From Christensenella sp. UBA5394 (GTDB lineage: Bacteria; Bacillota; Clostridia; Christensenellales; CAG-138): 10,976 nucleotides of DNA. A model generated the notes under the pieces. It ran no database searches, was not told where the DNA came from, and saw only the letters and a list, made by a program, of their open reading frames with translations. Every line of letters begins with the position of its first letter. The stretch's first letter is position 1. The DNA is taken from positions 2,667-13,642 of the forward strand of contig DHOI01000015.1 in assembly GCA_002409725.1 (NCBI GenBank), read 5' to 3'. A program made the position numbers and the translations under genes. This document shows, one piece after another, positions 1 to 6,763 of this stretch.

Positions 1-52
1 ACAAGCAAACCCTGTAAACTCAAACAAGTAGCTAGCCGCTTTTTTGACACGC
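1..52 (+). repeat. Dispersed intergenic repeat, copy A (cut by window edge)
   Basis: This segment aligns with the reverse complement of 6517-6570 at 47 of 52 positions, with one 2-nt gap. The first 17 bases match exactly. It includes a degenerate version of the palindrome that is perfect in the other copy: here the arms around positions 25-46 are mismatched, but the run of T after CCGC is kept. The copy begins at the first base of the window, so its left part is missing. In both copies the repeat is followed within a few bases by an unrelated GC-rich hairpin and a T run. Its function is unknown and I do not recognise the family. Confidence 0.7.
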
Positions 53-55
53 AGA

Positions 56-87
56 GGCCCCCTCCATTGCTGGAAGGGGCCTTTTGT
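56..87 (+). terminator. Intrinsic terminator, plus strand
   Basis: Arms 56-65 and 72-81 form a 10-bp stem with one mismatch and a 6-nt loop, followed by TTTTGTT. The T run is on the plus strand, so it best serves a plus-strand gene to the left of the window. On the minus strand, downstream of the symporter stop at 114, the same hairpin is followed by TCTGCG rather than a T run, so it would be a poor terminator for that gene. Confidence 0.7.
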
Positions 88-113
88 TGGTTGCTCAGTC
101 AGCGGCAAACGGC

Positions 114-1520
114 TTAGCCCCTGAGCTTAATGAACCTGGAGTAATCCGTATTGCGCGGGCGGATGCGGTGCGGATCTGCGAAGAGATCCTCGGAGAGCTT
201 CTTGATCACCGGGGACAGGGCGATGAGGGCGAACAGGTTCGGGAACGCCATCAGGCCGTTGAAGAAGTCTGCAAAGAGCCAAACCACATTCAGGGAAGCC
301 ACGCAGCCCAAGAACACGGCCACCGTATAGAGCACCTGGTAAATGCGGATGACGACGCGGTTCTCGTGGAAGAGGAACTCCACGCACTTTTCACCGTAGT
401 AGTACCAGGCGATGATGGTGGCAAAGGCAAAGAGCACCAAGCCGATGGTCACTACATACTGGCCCAGCGGGATGGCATCCGCAAAGGCAGCCTGGCTCAT
501 GGCGTTCTTCTCGAGCTGGGGGTTCTCCATCCACCGCCCGGAGGTGAGGATGACCAGGCCGGTGATTGTGCACATCACGATGGTATCGAAGAACACCTCG
601 AAAGCGCCCCAAAGGCCCTGACGGGCGGGATGATCTGTAGACGCGGAGGCATGGGCGATGGGTGCGGAGCCCATGCCTGCCTCATGCGTAAACACGCCGC
701 GGGCCACGCCGATACGGGCCGCATAGATGATGGTCGCGCCTGCGAAGCCGCCGACTGGGGCCGCACCCGTGAAGGCGGATCTAAAGATATCCACAAAAGC
801 CTGCGGGATTGCCGCAGCGTTGACCACCAGCACGGCAATCGCTCCCACGATGTAGAACACGGCCATAAAGGGCACCAGGATCTCAGCCGTAGCAGAAATG
901 CGCTTGATGCCGCCGATCAGCACCAAGCCGGCCAAGATGGCCACCACGATGCCGATTACCCAGAAGGGAATATTGAAGGTGGCGTTCACGCCGCCTGCCA
1001 GGGAGTTCGCCTGCACGGTAGCGCCGATGCCAAAGGCCGCGATGGAGCCGAAAATGCAGAAGAGGACGGCCAGCCAGCGCTTGCCAAGGCCCTTGGTGAT
1101 ATACTGCATGGGGCCGCCGATGATTTCGCCCTTGCTGTTCTTATCGCGATAAGCAACGGCCAGCATACACTCTGCATACTTGGTGACCATGCCCACCAGG
1201 GCGGAGATCCACAGCCAGAACATAGCGCCCGGGCCGCCAACGGCGATGGCCAGCGCCACGCCCACGATGTTGCCCGTGCCCACGGTGGCGGAAAGGGCTG
1301 TACACACGGCCTGGAAGGGTGTGATCGCGCCCTCCTCTTGCTCAGCAGGGTCCTGCTTTTTGAAGAGGGTGGCGGTGGTATATTTCATCAGGATTCCGAA
1401 ATGACGGAAAATAACGCCTTTGGTTACCACAGTGAGGTAGAGTCCCGTGCCGATCATCAGTATGAGCATTGGAATGCCCCAAATAATGTTGTCGTTTAAA
1501 AATCCAATGATATCGAGCAT
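114..1520 (-). CDS. Sodium:alanine/glycine symporter (AGCS family)
   Basis: A 468-residue integral membrane protein of the AGCS (alanine or glycine:cation symporter) family, which imports small neutral amino acids with Na+ or H+. About ten hydrophobic segments are visible. The family hallmarks are present: GTGNIVGVA at residues 81-89, the signature GGPGAMFWLWISALVG at 95-110, the GGPMQY motif near 135-140, and GVFTHEAGMGSAPIAHA at about 275-291. Length is normal for the family and the C-terminus is short and charged. The ATG start at 1520 has a perfect AAGGAGGT (1532-1539) 11 nt upstream. It has its own promoter and stands alone. Whether the substrate is alanine, glycine or another amino acid cannot be read from the sequence. 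A 471-codon antisense ORF spans the gene and is a GC-driven shadow. Confidence 0.93.
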   Translation of the reverse strand: MLDIIGFLNDNIIWGIPMLILMIGTGLYLTVVTKGVIFRHFGILMKYTTATLFKKQDPAEQEEGAITPFQAVCTALSATVGTGNIVGVALAIAVGGPGAMFWLWISALVGMVTKYAECMLAVAYRDKNSKGEIIGGPMQYITKGLGKRWLAVLFCIFGSIAAFGIGATVQANSLAGGVNATFNIPFWVIGIVVAILAGLVLIGGIKRISATAEILVPFMAVFYIVGAIAVLVVNAAAIPQAFVDIFRSAFTGAAPVGGFAGATIIYAARIGVARGVFTHEAGMGSAPIAHASASTDHPARQGLWGAFEVFFDTIVMCTITGLVILTSGRWMENPQLEKNAMSQAAFADAIPLGQYVVTIGLVLFAFATIIAWYYYGEKCVEFLFHENRVVIRIYQVLYTVAVFLGCVASLNVVWLFADFFNGLMAFPNLFALIALSPVIKKLSEDLFADPHRIRPRNTDYSRFIKLRG

Positions 1521-1531
1521 GTGGTGTAATT

Positions 1532-1539
1532 ACCTCCTT
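1532..1539 (-). promoter_or_regulatory. Shine-Dalgarno of the AGCS symporter
   Basis: On the minus strand this reads AAGGAGGT, full complementarity to the 16S tail, 11 nt before the ATG at 1520. The strength of this site fixes the start codon. Confidence 0.8.
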
Positions 1540-1689
1540 AAAATAATGGATAATTGCGTAAGGCATAAACCAGTATGCATATCCAGTTTTTGCCTACCCC
1601 CCCTTTCTTATTCTGGTAAGATTTGGCTTTCCTTGAAAGAATGTTAAGAAAATTAGCGTTCGCTGAGCTGATCCCGATAATTTTTAATG

Positions 1690-1718
1690 ATAATATCACC
1701 ATTTTTTCACATTGTCAA
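1690..1718 (-). promoter_or_regulatory. Sigma-A promoter of the AGCS symporter
   Basis: On the minus strand: TTGACA (1713-1718), exactly 17 nt of spacer, then TATTAT (1690-1695) preceded by TGA, giving an extended -10. The expected start of transcription is near 1683, which leaves a leader of about 160 nt before the ATG at 1520. The leader carries an imperfect inverted repeat around 1561-1595. I could not match it to a riboswitch or T-box consensus. Confidence 0.75.
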
Positions 1719-1774
1719 CGAGACTTATAACTTTTTTACAGAACCCATGCCTTTATGAACGGTTTCTTTGCATT

Positions 1775-1801
1775 AAAAAAATGGCCGCACAGGGCCATTT
1801 T
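1775..1801 (-). terminator. Terminator of the uvrC-HAD-hprK-glucokinase operon
   Basis: Arms 1778-1786 and 1793-1801 form a perfect 9-bp stem with a 6-nt loop. On the minus strand the stem runs straight into seven T residues. It lies about 90 nt after the glucokinase stop at 1893 and before the symporter promoter, so it separates the two transcription units. Confidence 0.85.
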
Positions 1802-1892
1802 CTTAAGAATATACGCCATTGAAAAAACGAGGCGTTGTCCGGAAATAAGACAGCTTTCGCAGATCCGGCGTCATTGCGGGCTATTTATGCGC

Positions 1893-2843
1893 TTAGCCGT
1901 TGCAGGCGTTATGATAAAGCATGGCCGCGCCCACTATGCCGGCCGCGTTGCCCATTTGGGCGGGCACCACGCTGCCATGGTTTTTGAAGAAGCACTTGGC
2001 GTCCACATCCAGCCTAAGCGGCTCAAAGAGGAAATCCCCCGCCCCGCTCACGCCGCCGCCAATGGCGACGACCTCCATATCCAGCATGTTCATCACGGAG
2101 GCGATGGCGGAGCCCAAATAGCCCACATACGTCCGAAATACGGTAAGGGCGGTTTCATCCCCGGCTTTGGCGCAGTCGATGGCCAGCTTGGCCGTCATGG
2201 ATGCGGGGTTACCCGCCGTTTTTTGATGCAGCAGGCTTTCAGGATGGGCGGTCATGGCGCGGCCGGCCTGACGGATGAGGGCCGTGGCAGAGCAATAGCT
2301 CTCCACGCAGCCCGCCAGCCCGCAAGTGCACATCTCCCCGCCATCCACCAACACCACGTGCCCCGGCTCGATACCATTGCCCCGGCCGCCGCGGAACAGG
2401 CGGCCGCCGATGATAAAGCCGCCTCCGATGCCGGTACCCAGGGTATAGAGCCCGGCGGTTTTGCAGCCCTGCAAAGCGCCCTTATAAAGCTCGGCCAGCA
2501 CGGCCGCGTCCGCATCGTTGGCCAGGGCCACAGGCACGCCGGGGAAAAACGCCTGTATGCGCATGCGTAGAGGTTCGTTATGAAAATCCAGGTTATAAGC
2601 ATGGATTACCGTCTCGCCGGCCGGGTCGATGCTGCCGGGCACGGCCACGCCGATGCAGGAAAGATCCTCTACGCCTGCCCCGGCCTTTTCCAGCATCAAG
2701 CGCACCTGCTCCGCGATGCGGGCGGCCACCCGCTCCCCGCCCCGTTGAAAGGGAATACTACTGCTATCTTTAAGCTCCAGTTCTTCATCCAGCAGGCCCA
2801 ATGCGATGTTGGTGCCGCCGATGTCAACGCCGATCCGGTACAT
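1893..2843 (-). CDS. ROK-family sugar kinase, probable glucokinase
   Basis: A 316-residue cytoplasmic kinase that transfers phosphate from ATP to a hexose, most likely glucose, giving glucose-6-phosphate. Visible ROK features: the N-terminal phosphate-binding loop DIGGTN at 7-12, VALANDADAA at 105-114 with the likely catalytic base D110, TLGTGIGGG at 134-142, and the zinc/ROK signature from E159 to S185, with H162, C172, C174 and C179 as zinc ligands and E181 following. Length is typical of bacterial ROK glucokinases and no DNA-binding N-terminus is present, so it is an enzyme rather than a NagC/XylR-type repressor. The start lies 5 nt after the hprK stop. A ribosome site (AAGGAG) sits inside the last codons of hprK, implying coupled translation. 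Other sugars (mannose, fructose, N-acetyl sugars) cannot be excluded from sequence alone. Confidence 0.9.
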   Translation of the reverse strand: MYRIGVDIGGTNIALGLLDEELELKDSSSIPFQRGGERVAARIAEQVRLMLEKAGAGVEDLSCIGVAVPGSIDPAGETVIHAYNLDFHNEPLRMRIQAFFPGVPVALANDADAAVLAELYKGALQGCKTAGLYTLGTGIGGGFIIGGRLFRGGRGNGIEPGHVVLVDGGEMCTCGLAGCVESYCSATALIRQAGRAMTAHPESLLHQKTAGNPASMTAKLAIDCAKAGDETALTVFRTYVGYLGSAIASVMNMLDMEVVAIGGGVSGAGDFLFEPLRLDVDAKCFFKNHGSVVPAQMGNAAGIVGAAMLYHNACNG

Positions 2844-2848
2844 AAACC

Positions 2849-3775
2849 CTACTTGCTCCTTTGCTCATCTCCCCGAAGGAAGCTGGAATCGAATTGCGCG
2901 GCCGTATCATACCCCATCCGCTTGAGGCGGAAATTGCGTGCAGCCACCTCCACTACAATGGCCAGATTGCGCCCCGGGCTCACCGGGATCACCGTATTGG
3001 GCAGGGGTATGCCCAGAATATCCACCTTGCGCTCCTGCTCCGGCCCCAGGCGGAAGTATTGATCTTTATCATCGTAGTTCTTGAGGTCGATCACCAGGTC
3101 GATCTCCTTTTCGGGCAGCACTGCGCCTACGCCGTAAAGGTAGCGCACATCCACAATGCCGATGCCCCGCACCTCCATAAAGTGGCGGATGCGCTCCGGC
3201 GCGCGGCCCACCAGCTTATCCCCAATGCGGCTCACCTCCACCACATCGTCCGCAACCAAGCGCTGGCCCGCGCGGATCAGCTCCAGAGCCGTTTCACTCT
3301 TGCCCACGCCGCTCTCGCCCCGAAGCAGCACCCCAACGCCGAAGATATCCATCAGCACGCCGTGGGTGAGCACCTGGCGGGAGAGCCGCGCCGCGATAAA
3401 GCTGTTGAGCGCGTGGCCCGCCTGGTCGGTATTGAGATGGGTACGGAAAAAGGCCACTTTCTTCTCGCGCGCACAGGCGAGCACGATATCCGGCGGCGTT
3501 TTGCCCCGGGCGCAGACTACGCAGGGGATCTCCGTTTCCAAAAAGCGGCCTATGCGCTCGCGCAGCGAATCCTCTTTCAGGCTGTAAAGATAATACATCT
3601 CCGCATTGCCGATCACCTGCACCCGGTGGGGGTCGAAGTGATCGTAAAAGCCCGTGAGCTGCAGGCCTGGCCGGCTGATTTCCGGCGAATGGAAGCAGAT
3701 CGTGCCCTTCCCCGGCTCCAGGATATCCATCTCCAATTCCCGGGCCAGCTCCTCGGCCCGTACGCAAATGCTCAT
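2849..3775 (-). CDS. hprK: HPr kinase/phosphorylase
   Basis: A 308-residue bifunctional enzyme that phosphorylates HPr on its regulatory serine with ATP or PPi, and removes that phosphate by phosphorolysis. It is the sensor of carbon catabolite control in Firmicutes. Residues 1-130 match the N-terminal domain. The catalytic domain carries LTHGVLMDI at 136-144 (H138), the Walker A loop GESGVGKS at 153-160, ADDVVE at 175-180, and the HprK signature MEVRGIGIVDV at 200-210. The tail, with GxNLAxIVEVAARNxRLKxMGYxxA-like spacing, is intact. Length is normal. The ATG at 3775 lies 4 nt after the HAD stop, with AAGGGA over that stop as ribosome site. Glucokinase follows after 5 nt. No ptsH or ptsI is in the window, so the HPr partner must be encoded elsewhere. 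Confidence 0.96.
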   Translation of the reverse strand: MSICVRAEELARELEMDILEPGKGTICFHSPEISRPGLQLTGFYDHFDPHRVQVIGNAEMYYLYSLKEDSLRERIGRFLETEIPCVVCARGKTPPDIVLACAREKKVAFFRTHLNTDQAGHALNSFIAARLSRQVLTHGVLMDIFGVGVLLRGESGVGKSETALELIRAGQRLVADDVVEVSRIGDKLVGRAPERIRHFMEVRGIGIVDVRYLYGVGAVLPEKEIDLVIDLKNYDDKDQYFRLGPEQERKVDILGIPLPNTVIPVSPGRNLAIVVEVAARNFRLKRMGYDTAAQFDSSFLRGDEQRSK

Positions 3776-3779
3776 GCCC

Positions 3780-4580
3780 TTATCCCTTCAAAAGCACGTT
3801 GTCGATCAGGTATTCCACAGCCATATCCTCACAGGGCGGCAAGATAAGATCCGCCGCCGCCCGTATCTCCGGCTCCGCATTACCCACGGCGCAACCCAGC
3901 CCAGCCCAGCGAATCATCTCGAGATCCAGCGAATTATCCCCCACGGCCACGGTCTCGGCCTGGGTGAAGCCGAGGTATTCAGCCACGAAAGCGGTCGCGC
4001 TGCCCTTATGGGCTGCGGGGTTGTTGAATTCGATGAAGCCTGGGCTGGAGCCCGATACCTTGAGCCTGCCTGCATACTGCTTTTGCAGGTCGGGGATCAT
4101 GCTCTTGGCCCGATCATCATCGGTCACGATCAGCACCTTGGGCACGTTATGCCAAGACTTGTGGCGGATCTCCGGATCCACCAAATGGGGCAGACCCAGC
4201 TTGTTGGCGTACGCCTCGCCTTGCACGCTTTCCTTTTCATAAACTACAGTATCCCCCTGGTAGAGGTGGACGTGCAGATTCGCTTCCGCAGCCAGCTCGA
4301 ATACCTCCGCGACCAGGTCGGGCGGCACTTCGGTGGTGTGGATGGCCTTATCCGTGCGCGTATCCATCACGAGCGCGCCGCCGTAGTTGATCACGGGGCC
4401 TTGTATACCCAGTTTCCGCCATATATAGGACGCGCCGAGATAGCCCCGGCCCGTAGCTACCGTTGTATGGATACCCGCTTGTTGCGCCCGGCGAATGGCG
4501 GCGAGGTTGCGGGCCGGTATCTCCCGCGAGGCTGCTGTGGTGAGGGTGTCGTCGATGTCGAGAACCAATAGTTTGTACAT
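3780..4580 (-). CDS. Cof-type HAD-IIB phosphatase
   Basis: A 266-residue cytoplasmic haloacid-dehalogenase-superfamily hydrolase with a C2B cap (Cof/YidA type). Motif I is DIDDTLT at 8-14, with nucleophile D8 and acid/base D10. Motif II is ATGR at 42-45 (T43). Motif III is K192. Motif IV is GDNSLDLEM at 214-222 (D215, D219). The cap lies roughly at 85-180. Members dephosphorylate sugar phosphates, flavin or pyridoxal phosphates; the exact substrate is not predictable here. It lies 50 nt after uvrC and 4 nt before hprK, so it is cotranscribed. Its ribosome site is weak: AGGA lies 16 nt before the ATG. Some hprK operons encode PpaX, a HAD enzyme that clears the PPi released by HPr dephosphorylation. 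This protein is of a different HAD subclass, so an equivalent role is only a guess. Confidence 0.88.
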   Translation of the reverse strand: MYKLLVLDIDDTLTTAASREIPARNLAAIRRAQQAGIHTTVATGRGYLGASYIWRKLGIQGPVINYGGALVMDTRTDKAIHTTEVPPDLVAEVFELAAEANLHVHLYQGDTVVYEKESVQGEAYANKLGLPHLVDPEIRHKSWHNVPKVLIVTDDDRAKSMIPDLQKQYAGRLKVSGSSPGFIEFNNPAAHKGSATAFVAEYLGFTQAETVAVGDNSLDLEMIRWAGLGCAVGNAEPEIRAAADLILPPCEDMAVEYLIDNVLLKG

Positions 4581-4630
4581 TTCCGGTCTATAAAAATCCT
4601 TTCATGGTCGATCGCAATGTATCCAATATA

Positions 4631-6469
4631 TCATGCATCCCCGGGATTTTCCATATGGAAATGCGCATATACTTTCTCCGCCGCCGGCCGGTTCATGCCG
4701 GGTGCGGCGGCCAGGGCCGCAGCATCCGCCTGTTTGATAGCCTCCAGGGTGATAAAATGCTCAAACAAGGCCCGCTTGCGTTTGGGGCCGATGCCCTCAA
4801 TGGCATCCAGCTCGCTCATCAAGGCGTTGCGGGCACGCAGGCTCCTGTGGTAAGTGATGGCAAACCTATGCGCTTCGTCGCGGATACGCTGCAATAGGTG
4901 CAGGGCCGGATCGCGCCGCGAAAGGGCTAGCGGCTCCTCCACGCCCGGCAGCAAAATGGTCTCCGTGCGCTCGGCAAGGCCGATGGCCGGTATCTCTAAT
5001 CCGAATTCCGCCAGCACCTCCAAGGCCACTTGGAGCTGCTCTTTGCCGCCATCCACCACCAGCAGGTCAGGTAGCTGGGCGAACTTGGAATCCCCCTCCT
5101 GCGCCTTGCTAAAGCGCCGCGTCAGCACTTCCCGCATGGCAACGAGGTCGTTTCCGCCAGCTTCTTCTTTTATGCGGAAGCGGCGGTATTCCTTGGGCGC
5201 GGGCTGGCCATTGAGGAAAACCACCATACCGGATACCGTATCCCGGCCCCGGATGTGTGAATTGTCGTAGCATTCCATGCGTACGGGCAGCACCTCCAGG
5301 CCGATGGCCCCGCAGAGGGCGGCCAAAGCCCCCTCGCCCTTTTCCCAGGCGCGATGCTCCAGCTCCCGGGCCTTCTTGATCGCGTCCAGCCCGTTCTCAT
5401 AGGCCATCTCCGCCTGCCTGCGCTTTTCCCCCCGCTGCGGGCAAATCAGCGCCGCCCTGCGGCCCCGGATCTTCGTGAGCCAGGCCTCGATGGCTTCGGC
5501 TTCCTCAGGCAGCTCATGCACCACCACCTCGGGCGGGATGGGCACATCGTCGGCATAATATTGCTTTAAGAAGTTGGCCATTACCTCGGGGCCGCTCTCC
5601 TCCCCGCAAGCCATGCGCAGCCGCTCCGTACCCACGATCTTGCCGCCGCGCACGAACAGTGCAAAGACCACCGCGTCCTGCTCATCCCGCGCAAGGGCAA
5701 ATACATCCCGCATGGCCACGGCCGTGGAGATGGCCTGCTGCTTTTCCCCCAGGCCCTCCACGGCGGCGATCTTATCGCGTATCTGGGCTGCGCGCTCGTA
5801 TTCCATCGCTTCCGCGGCCTGCTCCATATCCGCCTTCAATCGGGCGATAATCGGCTCCGTATGGCCCTCCAAGAAGCGGCAAACGCTATCGAGCAGGGCG
5901 TGGTATTCCTCCCGGCTCACCTTGCCCGAGCAGGGTGCGCAGCATTTGCCCAGGTGATACATCAGGCAGGGCCGCTCGCCCCGGGCAATGGCCTTGGCCA
6001 AGTCCTTTTTGCAGTGCCGCACCGGGAAGGCGTCACGTATCATATTGAGCGAATCCCTTAGGGCGATGGCAGAAAGGTAGGGGCCGAAATAGCGCGCCCC
6101 ATCCTTCTGCACCCGCCGCACCACCTCGAAGCGGGGAAAATCCTGACGGATATCCAGCCGCACATAAGGGAAGTGTTTATCATCCTTGAGCAGGATGTTA
6201 TAGCGGGGCTTCAGAGACTTGATGAGGTTGCTCTCGAGCGTGAGGGCCTCGGTCTCATTGGCAGTGAGGATATACTCAAAATCCTCGATATGGCTCACCA
6301 TGGCCGCCACCTTGGCTTGCTTAGGCCCATGCTGAAAATATTGGCGCACGCGGTTTTTGAGGTTCACCGCCTTGCCAACGTAAATGACCTCCCCGGCGGC
6401 GTCGTACATGCGGTATACGCCCGGCGCATCCGGCAGAAGCTTCAGTTTTTCTTCGATCGCTTGGTTCAT
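4631..6469 (-). CDS. uvrC: UvrABC excinuclease subunit C
   Basis: A 612-residue UvrC, which makes both incisions around DNA lesions in the UvrB-DNA complex. Domains in order: a GIY-YIG nuclease at about 10-95 (GVYRMYD 17-23, IYVGKA 29-34) for the 3' cut; a cysteine-rich segment with C153, C168, C176 and C180, the usual Fe-S ligand region; a UVR helix at about 205-240 for UvrB contact; an RNase H-like domain for the 5' cut with YDNSHI (D402), VVDGG (D473) and YHR (H541); and two helix-hairpin-helix motifs at about 553-605 (IEGIGPKRKRAL, then AAAPGMNRPAAEKV). An in-frame TTG lies 15 nt further upstream. I chose the ATG at 6469 because MNQAIEEKLKLLPDAPGVY aligns with family N-termini. Neither start has a Shine-Dalgarno sequence. 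It is the first gene of the operon. Confidence 0.95.
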   Translation of the reverse strand: MNQAIEEKLKLLPDAPGVYRMYDAAGEVIYVGKAVNLKNRVRQYFQHGPKQAKVAAMVSHIEDFEYILTANETEALTLESNLIKSLKPRYNILLKDDKHFPYVRLDIRQDFPRFEVVRRVQKDGARYFGPYLSAIALRDSLNMIRDAFPVRHCKKDLAKAIARGERPCLMYHLGKCCAPCSGKVSREEYHALLDSVCRFLEGHTEPIIARLKADMEQAAEAMEYERAAQIRDKIAAVEGLGEKQQAISTAVAMRDVFALARDEQDAVVFALFVRGGKIVGTERLRMACGEESGPEVMANFLKQYYADDVPIPPEVVVHELPEEAEAIEAWLTKIRGRRAALICPQRGEKRRQAEMAYENGLDAIKKARELEHRAWEKGEGALAALCGAIGLEVLPVRMECYDNSHIRGRDTVSGMVVFLNGQPAPKEYRRFRIKEEAGGNDLVAMREVLTRRFSKAQEGDSKFAQLPDLLVVDGGKEQLQVALEVLAEFGLEIPAIGLAERTETILLPGVEEPLALSRRDPALHLLQRIRDEAHRFAITYHRSLRARNALMSELDAIEGIGPKRKRALFEHFITLEAIKQADAAALAAAPGMNRPAAEKVYAHFHMENPGDA

Positions 6470-6475
6470 GGCTGC

Positions 6476-6481
6476 ATTATA
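6476..6481 (-). promoter_or_regulatory. Possible -10 box of uvrC (leaderless start)
   Basis: On the minus strand this is a perfect TATAAT whose last base is only 6 nt before the A of the uvrC ATG at 6469. Transcription would then begin at or next to the start codon, which fits the absence of a Shine-Dalgarno. The -35 at 17-nt spacing is TGGAAT (6499-6504), a weak match lying in the loop of the 6490-6513 hairpin. Confidence 0.4.
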
Positions 6482-6489
6482 CAATAAAA

Positions 6490-6514
6490 GCGGCCTACAT
6501 TCCAGTAGGCCGCC
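6490..6514 (-). terminator. Hairpin copy 1 of a duplicated 25-mer, terminator-like on minus strand
   Basis: Arms 6490-6498 and 6505-6513 form a perfect 9-bp stem with a 6-nt loop. On the minus strand the stem is followed by TTTTATTGT. It matches the hairpin at 6714-6738 at 22 of 25 positions in the same orientation. It would stop transcripts arriving from glgP just before uvrC, whose candidate -10 box lies directly behind it. Confidence 0.65.
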
Positions 6515-6713
6515 CAGCGTATCAAAAAAGTGGCTATAGCCACTTTTTTGAGATTACAGGGTTTGCTTGTGCCTGTGGGCACGGCCAGCAAACCCTGCAG
6601 GGGAACCCTTGCTACACAAGGCTTTTCGCCGCCACCGCGCCTGTCGCTGGCGGCGAATAAAACCTCCGGGGGCTGTGGCCCCCGAACCCCTTAGGCCTTT
6701 TTTAACAGTCTGA
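6515..6713. repeat. Palindrome-dense intergenic element, repeat copy B
   Basis: A 199-bp stretch with no credible ORF, bracketed by the two copies of the 25-mer hairpin. It holds at least five inverted repeats. The first is a perfect 28-bp palindrome at 6523-6550. The second has arms 6557-6567 and 6587-6597 (11 bp perfect), with an inner 5-bp stem at 6569-6573/6578-6582. Others are arms 6607-6611 and 6617-6621, arms 6625-6634 and 6648-6657 (10 bp perfect), and arms 6667-6673 and 6678-6684 (7 bp, TGTG loop). Positions 6517-6570 are repeated, inverted, at 1-52. It may be a small non-autonomous mobile element or a repetitive structured RNA. No transposase or known family is recognised. Confidence 0.65.
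6523..6550. terminator. Perfectly palindromic bidirectional terminator
   Basis: A perfect 28-bp palindrome: six A, AGTGGC-type arm, TATA centre, complementary arm, six T. Either strand gives a GC-containing stem followed by six T, the form of a bidirectional intrinsic terminator. It is part of the dispersed repeat; the copy at positions 21-46 has a damaged stem. Confidence 0.75.
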
Positions 6714-6738
6714 GCAGCCTACATGCCTGTAGGCCGCC
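6714..6738 (-). terminator. Hairpin copy 2 of the 25-mer, glgP 3' hairpin without T run
   Basis: Arms 6717-6723 and 6728-6734 form a 7-bp perfect stem with a 4-nt loop, starting 25 nt after the glgP stop at 6764. The position is right for the glgP terminator, but on the minus strand it is followed by TCAGACTG, not T. The near-identical copy at 6490-6514 does carry the T run. Confidence 0.6.
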
Positions 6739-6763
6739 TTGTCACCAGCATCACTTAATAGTA

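Noticed and set aside
84-1499. A 471-codon plus-strand ORF antisense to the symporter
   Set aside because: It has low-complexity His/Gly/Asp/Glu-rich composition and no recognisable domain. It is the GC-driven mirror of the well-supported AGCS gene. The same applies to the long antisense ORFs over glucokinase, hprK and the HAD gene (1755-2570, 2861-3847, 3654-4571).
1819-1834. A CcpA cre box downstream of glucokinase
   Set aside because: It has a partial resemblance only: spacing between the conserved TG, AA and CG is off by one, and the position is after the gene.
6485-6763. CRISPR array
   Set aside because: The repeated units are hairpins and only one 25-mer recurs, twice, with a 199-bp gap. 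There is no regular spacer pattern.
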